64,000 bases of DNA from Carallia brachiata (Eukaryota > Streptophyta > Magnoliopsida > Malpighiales > Rhizophoraceae): positions 1-64,000 of the forward strand of contig JADCRB010000154.1 of the NCBI GenBank assembly GCA_021464245.1, given 5' to 3'. Positions 54,960-64,000 of the stretch are shown here, in pieces (position 1 is the first letter of the stretch; the number at the start of each line of letters is the position of its first letter). The position numbers were made by a program, and so were the translations under genes. The notes beneath the pieces were generated by a model. It saw only the letters and a program-made list of their open reading frames with translations, was not told the DNA's origin and ran no database searches.

Positions 54960-55480
54960 CAGCAATACTCTCCAGACCTCAGCTGAATCACAGCCATCAA
55001 ATGATTCTAACTCAGCGGAGCAGCAGGCAGACCAAAATCTTGTCGGATGTTACTCCGCTATCTTATTTTCAGGTGAAGATCTCCTGCTAGGGTCCAAACC
55101 TCACAATCGACCGTTGTATGTATCAGGCTATGTGAGAGAATAGAAGGTTCGACGTATTCTGATCGACGATGGCTCGATAGTCAATATTATCCCAAAATCC
55201 AGCATAAAGGAGCTCGACATTGGCATTGATGAATTATCAGACAGCCACTTGATGATTCATGACATTAAAAAAGGAGGGCAGAAAGTAATTGGGATGATTC
55301 GCTTGGAGCTAACTATCGGTAGTCTCACTTCTAGCACTCTATTTCATGTGATCGATGCACGTACCACATATAGATGTTGCTAGGACGACCATGGATTCAT
55401 GAAAATGGAGTTGTGCTCTCAAGCCTGCATTAGTGCTTCAAGTACTACAATGGTGGCATTCAAAAGGTCAATGCTGACTT
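54960..55480 (+). pseudogene. Degenerate Ty3/gypsy aspartic protease
   Basis: Frame segments read DLLLGSKPHNRPLYVSGYV, a stop at 55141-55143, then RILIDDGSIVNIIPKSSIKE, where IDDGS stands at the place of the usual active-site D-G/S-G/S. GMIRLELTIG and FHVIDARTTY follow, then another break near 55380. The family enzyme processes Gag-Pol; this copy cannot. Confidence 0.75.
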
Positions 55481-55776
55481 AAAGCCGTTCGATGATGCTG
55501 ACTCACATTTGGCAGATGCTGTCTTCTACACTGACACAGACAATCCGGAGATCGTTCCATCAAAAGCTACTTGGACTGGGGGCATCCACAAAAAAGGAAA
55601 AGCTGTCGAAGAACCTGCCAATGCCCAACCTCAGGCTCCAACAAATGAAAAGCTGCCACAGCTTGCTGAACTTTGTCCGAACGATGTTGCATCTTCAAGC
55701 TCCACTCCAGTCCTATGCTATGTGCTGAAGTCACGATGCTCAGAAGGTTAACCCCCTTTCTCTTATTGTATTGATT
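55481..55776 (+). pseudogene. Ty3/gypsy protease-to-reverse-transcriptase linker, end of left half
   Basis: Two overlapping short frames (55492-55728 and 55509-55751). The second is the likely true one, reading DAVFYTDTDN and LPQLAELCPNDV. The same linker reappears inverted at 56225-56360 in the right half. Left-half homology ends at about 55776. Confidence 0.6.
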
Positions 55777-55977
55777 CTTTTTTACCGGGACTATGTTGGC
55801 AATCCACATTGGGTAGGTGATCTCTCGGATGAAGCCAGCATTGATCAGCTTGTTAACCTCCTCTTCGATTTGTGGAATGAGTTCCGGGCAGAATCGTTGT
55901 TGTGGCTGCTTGACAGAACGAACACCCTTCTTTACTGCTAGACGATGCACCGCAATTTTCGGGTAAAGTCCAGGCAT
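55777..55977 (-). pseudogene. Start of Ty3/gypsy reverse transcriptase, end of right half
   Basis: On the minus strand the frame from 55977 reads MPGLYPKIAVHRLAVKKG, ELIPQIEEEVNKLI and FIREITYPMWIANIVPV, the opening of a plant Ty3/gypsy reverse transcriptase. It leaves the family after VPVKK at 55777, well before the catalytic YxDD. The rest of that frame (to 55567) is the complement of the left half's linker. Confidence 0.85.
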
Positions 55978-56367
55978 TTCTTTGTAACTTCATGCTAATA
56001 CGTCCCTGTATTAACTTAATACCTGAACACATTCTTGCTCTTCTTCTGCAGTAAGTAAAACACTTACAAATGTATGTCGGGGATCTTCTAGAAAGTCAAG
56101 ATTGACCTCCTTGAGTGATATGTAATGTAGAGATCCTGACTTCATTTTTTTCTATTTGATTGGACGAGTCTGTCTTTGAAGCACTTCTGACTCGGGTTGG
56201 GTGTGTCCTTCCTCCTATTTAGGATTAATAAAAAAAAAGAAAAGGGGCTAACCTTCTGGACACATAGTGTAGGACTGGGATGGTGCTTGCAGATGGAGCC
56301 TCCTATAAGCGAAGTTCGGCTAGTTGTGGCTGCTTCTCACCTGTTAGGGTCTGCATTGTTGTATTGT

Positions 56368-56610
56368 CGCCTTTTATACTCGTGCGAGGCAGGAGTGTTG
56401 AATTGTGGTGTCGCCTTTTATACTCGTGCGAGGCAGGAATGCTGAATTGTGATGGATTGATTATCGCCTTTTATACTCGTGCGAGGCAGGAGTGTTGAAC
56501 TGTGGAGCTGTTCCGCCTTTTATACTCGTGCAAGAGAGGAGTATTGAACTGTAGAGCTGTTCGCCTTTTATACTCGTGCGAGACAGGAGTATTTTGTTGA
56601 ACTGGTGAGC
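56368..56610. repeat. Minisatellite, five units of 44-53 bp
   Basis: CGCCTTTTATACTCGTGCGA, followed by a GGCAGGAGTGTTGAA-like sequence, starts at 56368, 56412, 56465, 56514 and 56562. Each unit holds TTTTATA and the imperfect hairpin CTCGTGCGAG. It lies between linker and gag sequence in the right-hand retrotransposon half. Confidence 0.9.
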
Positions 56611-56834
56611 TGTGAAGCTGTTGAGCTGCTGAACTGTTTGGTGAGCTATTGAGCAGCTGAGCTGGACTTTGATTCAGGGTTTAAGTTTTACCCTCAAATC
56701 TGGATTTGGACTTGGAATTTAGATTTGGGCTTTAAGCCCGAGTTTAGTCGAATTTATGTTTGGCTTTGAATTTGAGTCGGGATTTGAGATTTGCCCCCGA
56801 ATCTAAATTTGAATTTTGATGAAGGGTTCTGACA

Positions 56835-57090
56835 ATGCGCAAGAGCTTCAGACGTCTTTTTTTTTCTTTTTCTTTTTTTTCTTTTTTTGGCTTTATTCAT
56901 ACTTCTTTTTTTTGTTTTTTTTGCACTTTTTTTTTAATCTTTTTCTTTTTTTTGAATTTTTTTGGCTTTTTTTTATTTTTTTATTTTATTTTGTTTTTTT
57001 TAGAACTTTTCTTTTTTGCTTTTTTTTCTTTTTCATTTTTTTTTTTTTATCTTTTTTTCATTTTTTTATTTTTTTATTTTTTACATAACA
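56835..57090. repeat. T-rich low-complexity tract
   Basis: About 250 bases of T with scattered C, A and G on the plus strand. The long Phe-rich ORFs here are artefacts of this composition. Confidence 0.9.
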
Positions 57091-57103
57091 ATGCTTCAGA
57101 AAT

Positions 57104-57650
57104 TTACGGCAATTTGGGCCAGTCTAGATGCCTTTTCTCGATGGCAGCAATTTGCTCGTCTACGATTTCCTGCAGCTGTAACATTCCTCTTTCGATTTCT
57201 GTAAGCAAGTCATCAAGGTTAGGAGCGTCTGTCGGCATGGGGTCAACGTTGATAGATGATGCGCCACCAAAGACTGTTGTAGAAGGCTCTTCTAGTCTCT
57301 CCATGCTTACTTCTACAGAACGTGTCGGATCCGGCTGTTGGGTAGAATTTGATGCTCTACCCCTAATTTCGGTGGGGGTAGATGATTGATTCCTCCGTTT
57401 GGTGGCAGAGTCAAGTGAGAAATCGAACTGCTATGTGAGCTGCAGGTCTTCTATTTTAATTTTGTTGGTGGCGAGGAACCTTATCTTTGCGCGAGTTTGT
57501 GGACTCTTTTGAGTAGCAAGGAACTGTGTCCGTCCGCGGGTTTTGTGGTCCTGCGTACCCAAGTAGGGTAGTTGATGCACGCAGTGGAGCAGTTGTCTTC
57601 TTTTTTGTAGCAGTGATTGTATTTCTTTTTGGTGTCATTTGATGTACTAG
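57104..57650 (-). pseudogene. Fragment of gag start, right Ty3/gypsy half
   Basis: Read on the minus strand, 57600-57500 (ACTACCCTACTTGGGTACGC then AGG, and nearby sequence) matches the leader/gag junction of the left half at 53190-53250. Farther on, a frame at 57304-57104 reads LTEIERGMLQLQEIVDEQIA, a coiled-coil-like segment in the place of the left half's ENKILQLIRVVEEKDQQI. The gag core domain is missing. Confidence 0.6.
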
Positions 57651-57660
57651 ATACCTGTTA

Positions 57661-57850
57661 AATTTTTTTTTTTAACTTTTTTACCTTTTTCATCTTTTTC
57701 TCTATTTTGTCTTTTTCACTTTTTCGTTTTCTTTTTTCTATTTTTCTTTTTCTTTTTGCTTTCTCGGTTCCTCTTTTTTCCTTTTTTTCTTTTCTTTTTT
57801 TTCCTTTTTTCTTTTCTCTGTTGCTTCTTTTTGCTTTTTTTTTTTTTAAG
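57661..57850. repeat. Pyrimidine-rich leader tract of the right half
   Basis: T/C-rich on plus, the strand mirror of the A/G-rich leader at 53005-53100 in the left half. Confidence 0.75.
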
Positions 57851-57898
57851 GAACAAGAGACGGGAGGTGAAGAGGTCCCACCGAACGTGCCAAAAATT

Positions 57899-58644
57899 TG
57901 TAACGGGTAAATTTCGAGTCTAAAACAATTAAACTCGAAAATACAAAAATAAATTACAAATAAAAATTTACGTGGGGTCAATTTCCGTAGATCCTCTGAT
58001 TAGTGTTCCTTTTTTGACTCCATCAAGGGCTGCACGAGCTTGATTTTGACAGAAATAATTTCCACAGCTTTATCTTGAACTGGGTAGACTGAAACTGGAT
58101 CTGATTTGGACGTTTAGACTACGGTTAAGAACCGCAGAGACCTGATCTGAGCCGATCTGACTTAATTTCACCGATGGTTGAATGGATTTGTTCTCGGATG
58201 AGCTTTCTGGATTTTGCTGAGGGCTGTATGAGACTTGATCCCAGCCGGATTTGTAGTAATTTGATATTTTTAGATCTATATTCTCATAAATTCAGATGTA
58301 GAGCGATCCGAGAATATAAACGTAAAAATAATTTTAGAAATGAAAATAACAAATTTTTTGGGGCTTACCCTGAAATATCTCTCAAAAAGGAGTTAGGAGA
58401 GTATACTGCAGAGTAAAAGCACGTACAAAAAAGAGAAATTTTCTTGAGAGATTTTCAAAATTTTCTTTTTCTCTCAAATTCTCTAAATTTTTCTGTTTAC
58501 AGAATCTGTTTTGAACTGAGGTGTAGGGACCTATTTATAGAGTTCTTTTTCTATGTGAACATCATATGGAAAAGAAATCTTTTTATTTATTTATTTTTCT
58601 TTGGTCGGCGTTGCCGACTTTAACTTTTTTTTTTTTCATTTACA
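57899..58644 (-). repeat. LTR of the right Ty3/gypsy half, inverted
   Basis: On the minus strand it starts TGTAAATG (58644) and ends CGTTACA (57899), giving TGTAA...TTACA ends, 746 bp. A promoter-like CTATAAATAGG lies at about 58530-58540, and the R/U5 part aligns with 52400-52956 in opposite orientation. Confidence 0.72.
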
Positions 58645-58710
58645 ATATTCAGAGCGGAACCACAAAACCACAGGGAGCTTGATTCGTACAACGATTACTC
58701 ATATTATTAC

Positions 58711-58744
<34 letters not shown>

Positions 58745-58952
58745 TGTTTTTATCTTAATCTCTCTATAACTCATATACATTTTTGTTCTCATAGTTGTTT
58801 TTTCCAGTGAAGATGGGAACCGCGCCTGGATTACCCTGTTCTATGGTAATATTTATTGTAAGTTTATATTGAATAAGAACAGTTTAAAAAATTGCGGGCA
58901 TTAAATAGTTTCCCAACGATGCAATATTAGAATGTATTTCAGCCACACTAAA
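58645..58952. repeat. ATT microsatellite and flanking sequence
   Basis: An ATT/TTA run of about 45 bases at 58697-58745 between the inverted LTR and the dehydrogenase scrap. Nothing else recognised. Confidence 0.6.
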
Positions 58953-59309
58953 CATGTCCTTACGAATAAGCTCCCCTAGTTTGAACTTAATGCATGGTTG
59001 ACTAACAATAGGAGTGTTTTTCCACAAAAGAAAAGCTTTTTTTGCCGTGATAACTTTATCTTTGAATTCTTCATAGGTAGCTAACGAAACTTGAGAAACA
59101 TCTCTTGTGAAGCCTATCGAAAAACAAACCACATATATAGTAGATGATCTATTATCTATAGTTGAAAACTTGAGCAAATATGAGCTTATTGGTTTTCAAC
59201 CATCAATAATGGTAGGCCTGCACGACAAATATGAGCTTATTGGTTTTCAACCATCAATAATGGTAGGCCTGCACGACTCCACAAATTTTCCTCCAATAAA
59301 ATTACTAAC
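58953..59309 (-). pseudogene. Methylmalonate-semialdehyde dehydrogenase (ALDH6B2-like) fragment
   Basis: Two in-order pieces on the minus strand resemble the N-terminal part of plant ALDH6B2: VSNFIGGKFVES followed by TIIDG and a stop (from 59309), then VSQVSLATYEEFKDKVITAK and AFLLWKNTP, KLGELIRKDM (59099-58953). Between them lie a perfect 51-bp tandem duplication and unrelated bases, and past RKDM the resemblance is lost. The intact enzyme is mitochondrial and acts in valine and pyrimidine catabolism. This copy lacks the catalytic domain and is disrupted. Confidence 0.75.
59176..59277. repeat. Perfect 51-bp tandem duplication
   Basis: AAATATGAGCTTATTGGTTT onward at 59176-59226 is repeated without change at 59227-59277, inside the dehydrogenase pseudogene. 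Confidence 0.95.
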
Positions 59310-59962
59310 CTTCCTCTCGATGAGAATGCTCTGGCATGTCTTTTGAAGATCGAAGGTTGCATTCTCCATTAAACAGGCTTCTATTTAATCTTGTAAAAAA
59401 AGAGAATTTGAGAGTAAAACTAATGTGTATAGTTTTTTCCTTTTTAAAACAACTTAAGTAGCATTTTTTTTAATAAGAAAAAAGGAAAAACATAAAAAGA
59501 CAATTAAATTATTTTTTTTTCCTTTTCAAAAAAGGAAAAATATAAAAGAATTAAATTTTGAGTAATTTTATTTTTTTTCAAGAAAACAAAAAGGGAAACT
59601 TAAAAGAAATTTTTTTCTTCTACTTTTAGAAATTGACTCATAATAGAAAAAAAAAATTAAAGACTTTCTCTCAGCTTTATCATACTAAAATAATAGGCAA
59701 AAAAAAATCCATTTTACCTAGAACGTTTTCTATTTTGTTGATCCGTATCTTCAACGTTTTTTTTATAATCAAAATTGGTCCACAGAATTCTCTCCGTTAG
59801 CTTAATTTGTCACATTCATTAGTTTTTCTGTTCAGTAATGCGTAGTGGCGACATACAGGATGACCCTTCAGACCTAAGTGCTGATGTGTCATGCCACGTC
59901 ATACAAATTTTTTTGATGACATGGTATTTAAAAATAAAAATAATATTGTGTCATTATGTTTA

Positions 59963-59994
<32 letters not shown>

Positions 59995-60235
59995 ACAACA
60001 AAAGTTGTTTATTTTGCCCCTTAAGGCTTAAGCTGCGTTGCCCGCTTGTGGTTGTGTCCGTCCGGCGTTTGGTGAGGGAGCAATCAATTGGCAGAAGGAG
60101 CGCCCAAATTAAACATCACTCGGAGACTCAGAGAGAAAGAAAGAAACTAGACACGAGTCTCGCCGCCGGCCGAGCAATTGAGGCGGCCGTGTTTCTAGGT
60201 CTAGACCAAACTAAGACATTTTTTTTTAATATTTT
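59310..60235. other. Intergenic, no gene recognised
   Basis: AT-rich to about 60000, with a TA microsatellite at 59971-59993. A GC-rich patch at 60020-60200 precedes the inverted-repeat unit; its plus-strand ORF (59838-60266) has no family resemblance. Confidence 0.4.
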
Positions 60236-60573
60236 TTTTCAAATAAAACAAAACTCGTTTGGATAAGAAAAATCTTATCCTCTGAAATATTATCCTCTAC
60301 CACTCAACACAACAATGGACGATCCTCCGTATATCGAGTAGAACATGACGAATATCTTAAGTTCTCGAGTGGCAAATAACTCGATTGCAGCACTATTGTC
60401 GAGCAGGTGTTGCTCATCGGGGAGTGGGGCGTCGCAGGTGGTGCGGCCATGGTCGTCGGCGATGGCCGCCTTCTTGCTCTCGCTAGGGACACAGCCGCCA
60501 CCTTTGCCCATCGAGAAATTATGACATAATTTTTACAAGATAAGATTTTTCTTTTTTTTTTTATTTGAAAAGG
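60236..60573. mobile_element. Inverted-repeat unit carrying a captured gene fragment
   Basis: AAGAAAAATCTTATC (60265-60279) and its perfect complement GATAAGATTTTTCTT (60539-60553) bracket the quinone reductase fragment. Weaker pairing extends outward (TTTTCAAATAAAA on the left, TTTATTTGAAAA on the right). This is the layout of a Pack-type element. No clear target-site duplication was found. Confidence 0.5.
60326..60511 (-). pseudogene. First-exon fragment of a WrbA/FQR1-like NAD(P)H quinone reductase
   Basis: The minus-strand frame from the ATG at 60511 starts MGKGGGCVPS, a signature of the N-terminus of plant FQR1-like quinone reductases (At4g36750 type). It then shows the usual variable Ser/Asp/Ala-rich linker and reaches ELKIFVMFYSIYG, the first beta strand and flavin-binding turn of the flavodoxin fold. 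Resemblance stops at 60326; the frame runs on without similarity to 60290. No splice donor is visible at that point, and no further exons are found leftward. The remaining flavodoxin domain is absent, so it cannot be an active enzyme. Confidence 0.65.
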
Positions 60574-62523
60574 CAAAAACATGTAAAAAATATGACGCAA
60601 TTTGTACAATGCTACATCATCGACAATTTTTATGACGCGGCATAACGCGTTAGCACTCACGCGTGTGGTGTTATGTCACCAGGCATTATTTAACGAAAAA
60701 ATTAACCGATGATACAAATTAAGCTAACGGAATAAATCCTTAGACTGAATCAACAAAATAAAAAAATTACTATACAAAATATAATTAATTTTACTGAAAA
60801 TATTAAATTTAATATTGATTTTTAAAAAATAATAAATTTAATATTAATTTTACTTAAAGTAATAAATTTAATATACTGTAAAATTTCTCAGACTAAATTT
60901 ATATATTTTAATGATATGATACTAATTTATATAATTATTATATTATTGAAATAAATATATTTTTATAAATCTGTTATCGAAATTAATAAATTTTATTTGT
61001 ACAAAATTATTATATATTAGATTTATTACTTTGTTATATTTATTATTTTTTAAAATTAATGTTAAATTTATTATTTTAAATAAAATTAATAATATTTTTA
61101 TATATTTATTTAATAAAAAAAATATTTTACATAAAATAAAATTTTTTACCAAAATAATATTATTTTAATTGTAAATTATAGCGTACTTTCTTTTGCAGCA
61201 CTTTGCAAGTGGCGCAGGGACAGCGTGCTCTACGAGGTGTCAAAATATTTTTTTTTTCCAAAAGAGATAAGGTGTGCATATTTGACTACAGATATATTAT
61301 ATATACAATAATTTAAATTATTATATTATAAAAAAATATTAAATTTTTAAAAAATAAAATAAATGATTTAAATTACTGTATGTTTATCGTTTATCTACCA
61401 TGTCATTATTATGTAGTCTGCCTCATTTTTTTTCCATTTTTTTATATAAATGATGAAATAAATAATAAAATAATATTCTTTTATTTATAAATATTAACCT
61501 ATATAATAAAAATAATATTATTTTACTAGATAGACAGTGACCTCCTGACTTCTACATTGGGAACCCCTTGTTTTATTCATGTTAAATTAAATGCTTCATC
61601 CGTCACATGCATCATCACCCATTATTGTTTTAATAATAATTCATACGTGGGTTTCTGGGCAAGCTCCCCTTCACCCCTTGCTTTTGATTTTTTCATATTG
61701 TCAAAGAGTCGAACAAGAAAATAGATGACCAACACTTGATCGAATTGATCGGCTAACCTGATAACAAAAATTTTGTAAGGAGATTGGAGCGATTTTTTGT
61801 TTTTCGACAAAAATCCGTACTAAAAAATATCTATTTTGAAGTACGGATTTTTTAATATATGGCTCATGGTCAACGTTGTTTGAGATTTTTTGCTTTTGTT
61901 CTCTAGAAAATTCAAACCAAAGCGGAAACCTTTATCAATTGTGTACTGAAATCAAACCCAACTTTTCCGAAATTTAGATAATCACAGTTGTTCCTAAAGG
62001 TTTCTCCCTTTTCTTTAAAAAAAAAAAAAAAATCTTTCGTAGATCGTAATTCTCCTAGAAAGGTCAAAACAAATTAAGTAAGAATTATGTTCAAATATGT
62101 TATTGATTTATTTATTTACTTTTTCATTGGTATCTTCTATTTTAAATTTTTTTTAAATATTCTCAACATCCAAAACTAAATTATTTGATCTCTGTTGGAT
62201 AAAGTTTTAACCTTTCTATAGAACTGAAATCAGAACCAAAGAGTAGCTGGCCATAGAAATTGTCTTGATATTTGAGTGATTGCTATACTTACTCTTTCAT
62301 CTTTTTTTTTTTTTTTTTTTGAGTATAGCATATACATTATTCTACACAACACCAATCTATTTTATTATTTTTTTATTATAATTGGATCCCACTGAAATTT
62401 TTTGTTATCTTTCACATTAACGTTGAGTTAACTCGACTTACCGTTGTAAGTAAGTCGAAATCAAACATTCCGAATATTTGAATGCTAATTGTGTATGTTA
62501 CTAAGCTTACATGTTTCTACTAG
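60574..62523. other. AT-rich intergenic, no gene recognised
   Basis: Includes the AT foldback motif near 61285-61385 and a palindrome near 61805-61855 (TCCGTACT... / AAGTACGGA). Confidence 0.4.
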
Positions 62524-62643
62524 GAGCCCAAGACCAGCTGATTATCGGGAGCTCGGTGCAAAGTGCAAAATGTTCCTGGAGATGCAAATCCATGATGGTT
62601 TGGAGCAGCGAGTTCTGACTAGGTTCAGACTTCACAGGCAGTA
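62524..62643 (+). other. Exon-like fragment, family unknown
   Basis: A GC-balanced island in AT-rich DNA. The frame SPRPADYRELGAKCKMFLEM continues to LEQRVLTRFRLHRQ and a TAA, preceded by a T-rich tract and AG. Coding-like composition, but no family recognised and no upstream exon in sight. Could be a terminal exon or a captured scrap. Confidence 0.3.
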
Positions 62644-63151
62644 AACCCATAAAAAGAGGGTCCGAACTGTTGTTAGTCCTATGCTTATCAAATACCTAAT
62701 TTTTTATACGGTAATGTTACAACAACAAAGTCTCCTATACAAAATGTATATATATTGATTAAAAAATTATTTTTTATTACTGTTTTAGATAAAAAATTTC
62801 TGAAGAAAAAAAATTTTATAGCAAATTTCATGTAATGCTTATATTTTATATTCTCGAATAATATATATTTATATCTAAATTTTAATTTTAAAAAAATTAT
62901 TTTAATACTCGATGCCGCTCAGTGCACCAAACTCAATACACCTAGCTGGGTTCTTTTTTTACACGTCTTTTTCTTAACGGGTGCATTTACTCTTATACTC
63001 AAGCAGCTCCACGCGTTCAAAAATTGCTGTGATAATGAAGAGAGAAATATTCTTTACAAAAGCGAGAAGGATGCCACTTTGTTTGTTTATGGACTTGAAA
63101 TTTATGGGTAGTATAAGTTTTGATTATATATATATATAACTAACTAACTAA
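62644..63151. other. AT-rich intergenic, no gene recognised
   Basis: Contains a short TA run at 63125-63138 just left of the Tourist-like MITE. Nothing else recognised. Confidence 0.4.
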
Positions 63152-63405
63152 TGCTTTGTTTGGAGCGTAAGAAAAGAAATAGAAAAGAAAGAGAATAGAA
63201 GATAGTATAGTAATAATAATGTTATGATTGATAAAAATAATGATTAAAAAATTATGAGAAAAAAAATAAATAGTAATTTGTGAGGAAAAAAGTAAAATTT
63301 AATTATTTGGATTGATAAAAAAATAAATATAAAAAAATATTAATCAAAAATAATTTCTTATTATTTTCTTTTCCAACTCTTTCTTATGCTTTGCCAAACA
63401 AAGCA
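63152..63405. mobile_element. Tourist-like (PIF/Harbinger) MITE
   Basis: 254 bp, with TGCTTTGTTTGG at the left and CCAAACAAAGCA at the right as perfect 12-bp terminal inverted repeats; pairing extends about 20 bases more with gaps. It is flanked by TAA at 63149-63151 and 63406-63408, the 3-bp duplication expected for PIF/Harbinger. AT-rich interior without ORF. Confidence 0.75.
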
Positions 63406-63872
63406 TAAATAACTACCTATTGAGCTTTGAGCTTTTGACTCAATGATTTTGAAATAATTTGCACGACTGATCTGCCGCAATACTAGCCAATTGACATTGC
63501 CCAATGTTTGTATCATAGCCCGTAGATAACTTACGATAGCTTGGTCCCACTCTTGCGGTCGATCATTTTAAAAAAAAATTATTAATTTCGTAAAAAATTT
63601 AAAAAAAAAATAGTAATAAAATGATATAAGTTATTCTACAATTGAATTTATAAAAAAATAATAAATTATAAGATATTATTATATAATATTATTTATTACT
63701 ATTTAAATATATTCATATATTCTCATTTTTTTTCTTTTTCATTTTTTTCACATTTTTATTAATTTTTTTCTTGCATATTTATTATTTTTTTCATACTTCT
63801 ACAGTGCGTGTGATCTGAATATATATATGTAGCCGGGGACAAGTTAGACAGCTCATTAGTTCCAGTGTAGTC
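63406..63872 (+). promoter_or_regulatory. Promoter region of the P450 gene
   Basis: AT-rich, with ATATATATAT at 63819-63828 as the likely TATA box, 45-53 bases upstream of the start codon; the leader would be short. Confidence 0.5.
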
Positions 63873-64000
63873 ATGGAATGGCTTTCAAATGTTATCATCT
63901 CCCTCATCATCCTCTCAATATCCGCCTTGTTGCTCCGCATCCTCCACCGTCAAGCCACCAGCCACAATCGGCTTCCTCCGGGGCCACCAGGATGGCCCAT
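63873..64000 (+). CDS. Cytochrome P450, N-terminus only (cut by window edge)
   Basis: The first 42 codons, from the ATG at 63873. Residues 1-26 form a hydrophobic endoplasmic reticulum anchor (MEWLSNVIISLIILSISALL), then basic residues, then the proline-rich hinge LPPGPPGWP that precedes the catalytic domain of microsomal plant P450s. The family is not decidable from so little; an A-type P450 is likely. The haem-binding cysteine lies beyond the window. Confidence 0.9.
   Translation, partial: MEWLSNVIISLIILSISALLLRILHRQATSHNRLPPGPPGWP

Larger units (their letters stand above)
52147..58644. mobile_element. Composite of two Ty3/gypsy 5' halves joined tail to tail
   Basis: The left half reads on the plus strand: LTR, primer-binding region, purine-rich leader, gag, protease, linker. 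The right half reads on the minus strand from 58644 leftward: LTR, primer-binding region, pyrimidine-rich copy of the leader (as seen on plus), gag start, minisatellite, linker, start of reverse transcriptase. They meet at about 55770-55777. Neither half has a recognisable RNase H, integrase or second LTR. No 5-bp target-site duplication links 52142-52146 (TGCCG) and 58645-58649 (ATATT), so the whole is not one clean insertion. Confidence 0.8.

Noticed and set aside
55567..55776. C-terminal part of the reverse transcriptase ORF
   Set aside because: Past 55777 the frame is the complement of the left half's linker, so it is not reverse transcriptase.
56816..57389. Long Phe-rich ORFs of 90-184 codons on the plus strand
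   Set aside because: They are translations of a T-rich tract in a retrotransposon; composition explains the open frame.

Overview
This is nuclear DNA from a flowering plant, most likely a eudicot. Coding regions sit in very AT-rich intergenic DNA. The genes are split by GT-AG introns, and the proteins are plant-specific types: an F-box/PP2 lectin, trihelix factors, a plant-type cytosolic pyruvate kinase, a Kdo transferase, a SAUR and a P450. Plant-style MITEs, a tRNA-derived SINE, non-LTR retroposons and Ty3/gypsy remnants fill much of the rest. I cannot name the species.

Layout. 0-12 kb: the 3' exons of ribosomal protein eL24 (+), a hAT-type MITE and a Mutator-type foldback MITE, then a complete F-box/PP2-A15-type gene (-). 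12-21 kb: AT-rich intergenic DNA with a reverse-oriented non-LTR retroposon, a 329-bp tandem duplication and another foldback MITE. 21-30 kb: a trihelix transcription factor (+), tRNA-Arg(UCU) (-), a SINE, and a 16-exon cytosolic pyruvate kinase (-). 30-34 kb: a foldback element, a TA/TG/CG compound microsatellite and two more retroposons with target-site duplications. 34-46 kb: a gene whose first exon encodes a trihelix factor and whose next six exons add a uridylate-kinase-like domain (+), a frameshifted SAUR copy (+), and a 12-exon Kdo transferase KDTA (-). 46-52 kb: intergenic DNA with a foldback MITE and LINE scraps. 52-58.6 kb: two 5' halves of related Ty3/gypsy elements joined tail to tail, so their LTRs face in opposite directions. 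58.9-64 kb: a methylmalonate-semialdehyde dehydrogenase pseudogene scrap, a captured first-exon fragment of a WrbA/FQR1-like quinone reductase between inverted repeats, a Tourist-like MITE, and the first codons of a cytochrome P450 running off the right end.

The genes form no operon or pathway. They are independent nuclear genes. From memory, eL24, PP2-A15 and pyruvate kinase are also neighbours in Arabidopsis (around At3g52990-At3g53020), which suggests conserved microsynteny. The most interesting locus is the trihelix-kinase gene. The donor of its first intron supplies an in-frame stop, and two AATAAA motifs follow within 30 bases. The same gene could therefore make either a DNA-binding protein alone or a DNA-binding protein fused to a nucleotide-kinase fold.

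Exon coordinates were derived by hand from splice signals, reading-frame continuity and remembered family sequences. No database search was run.
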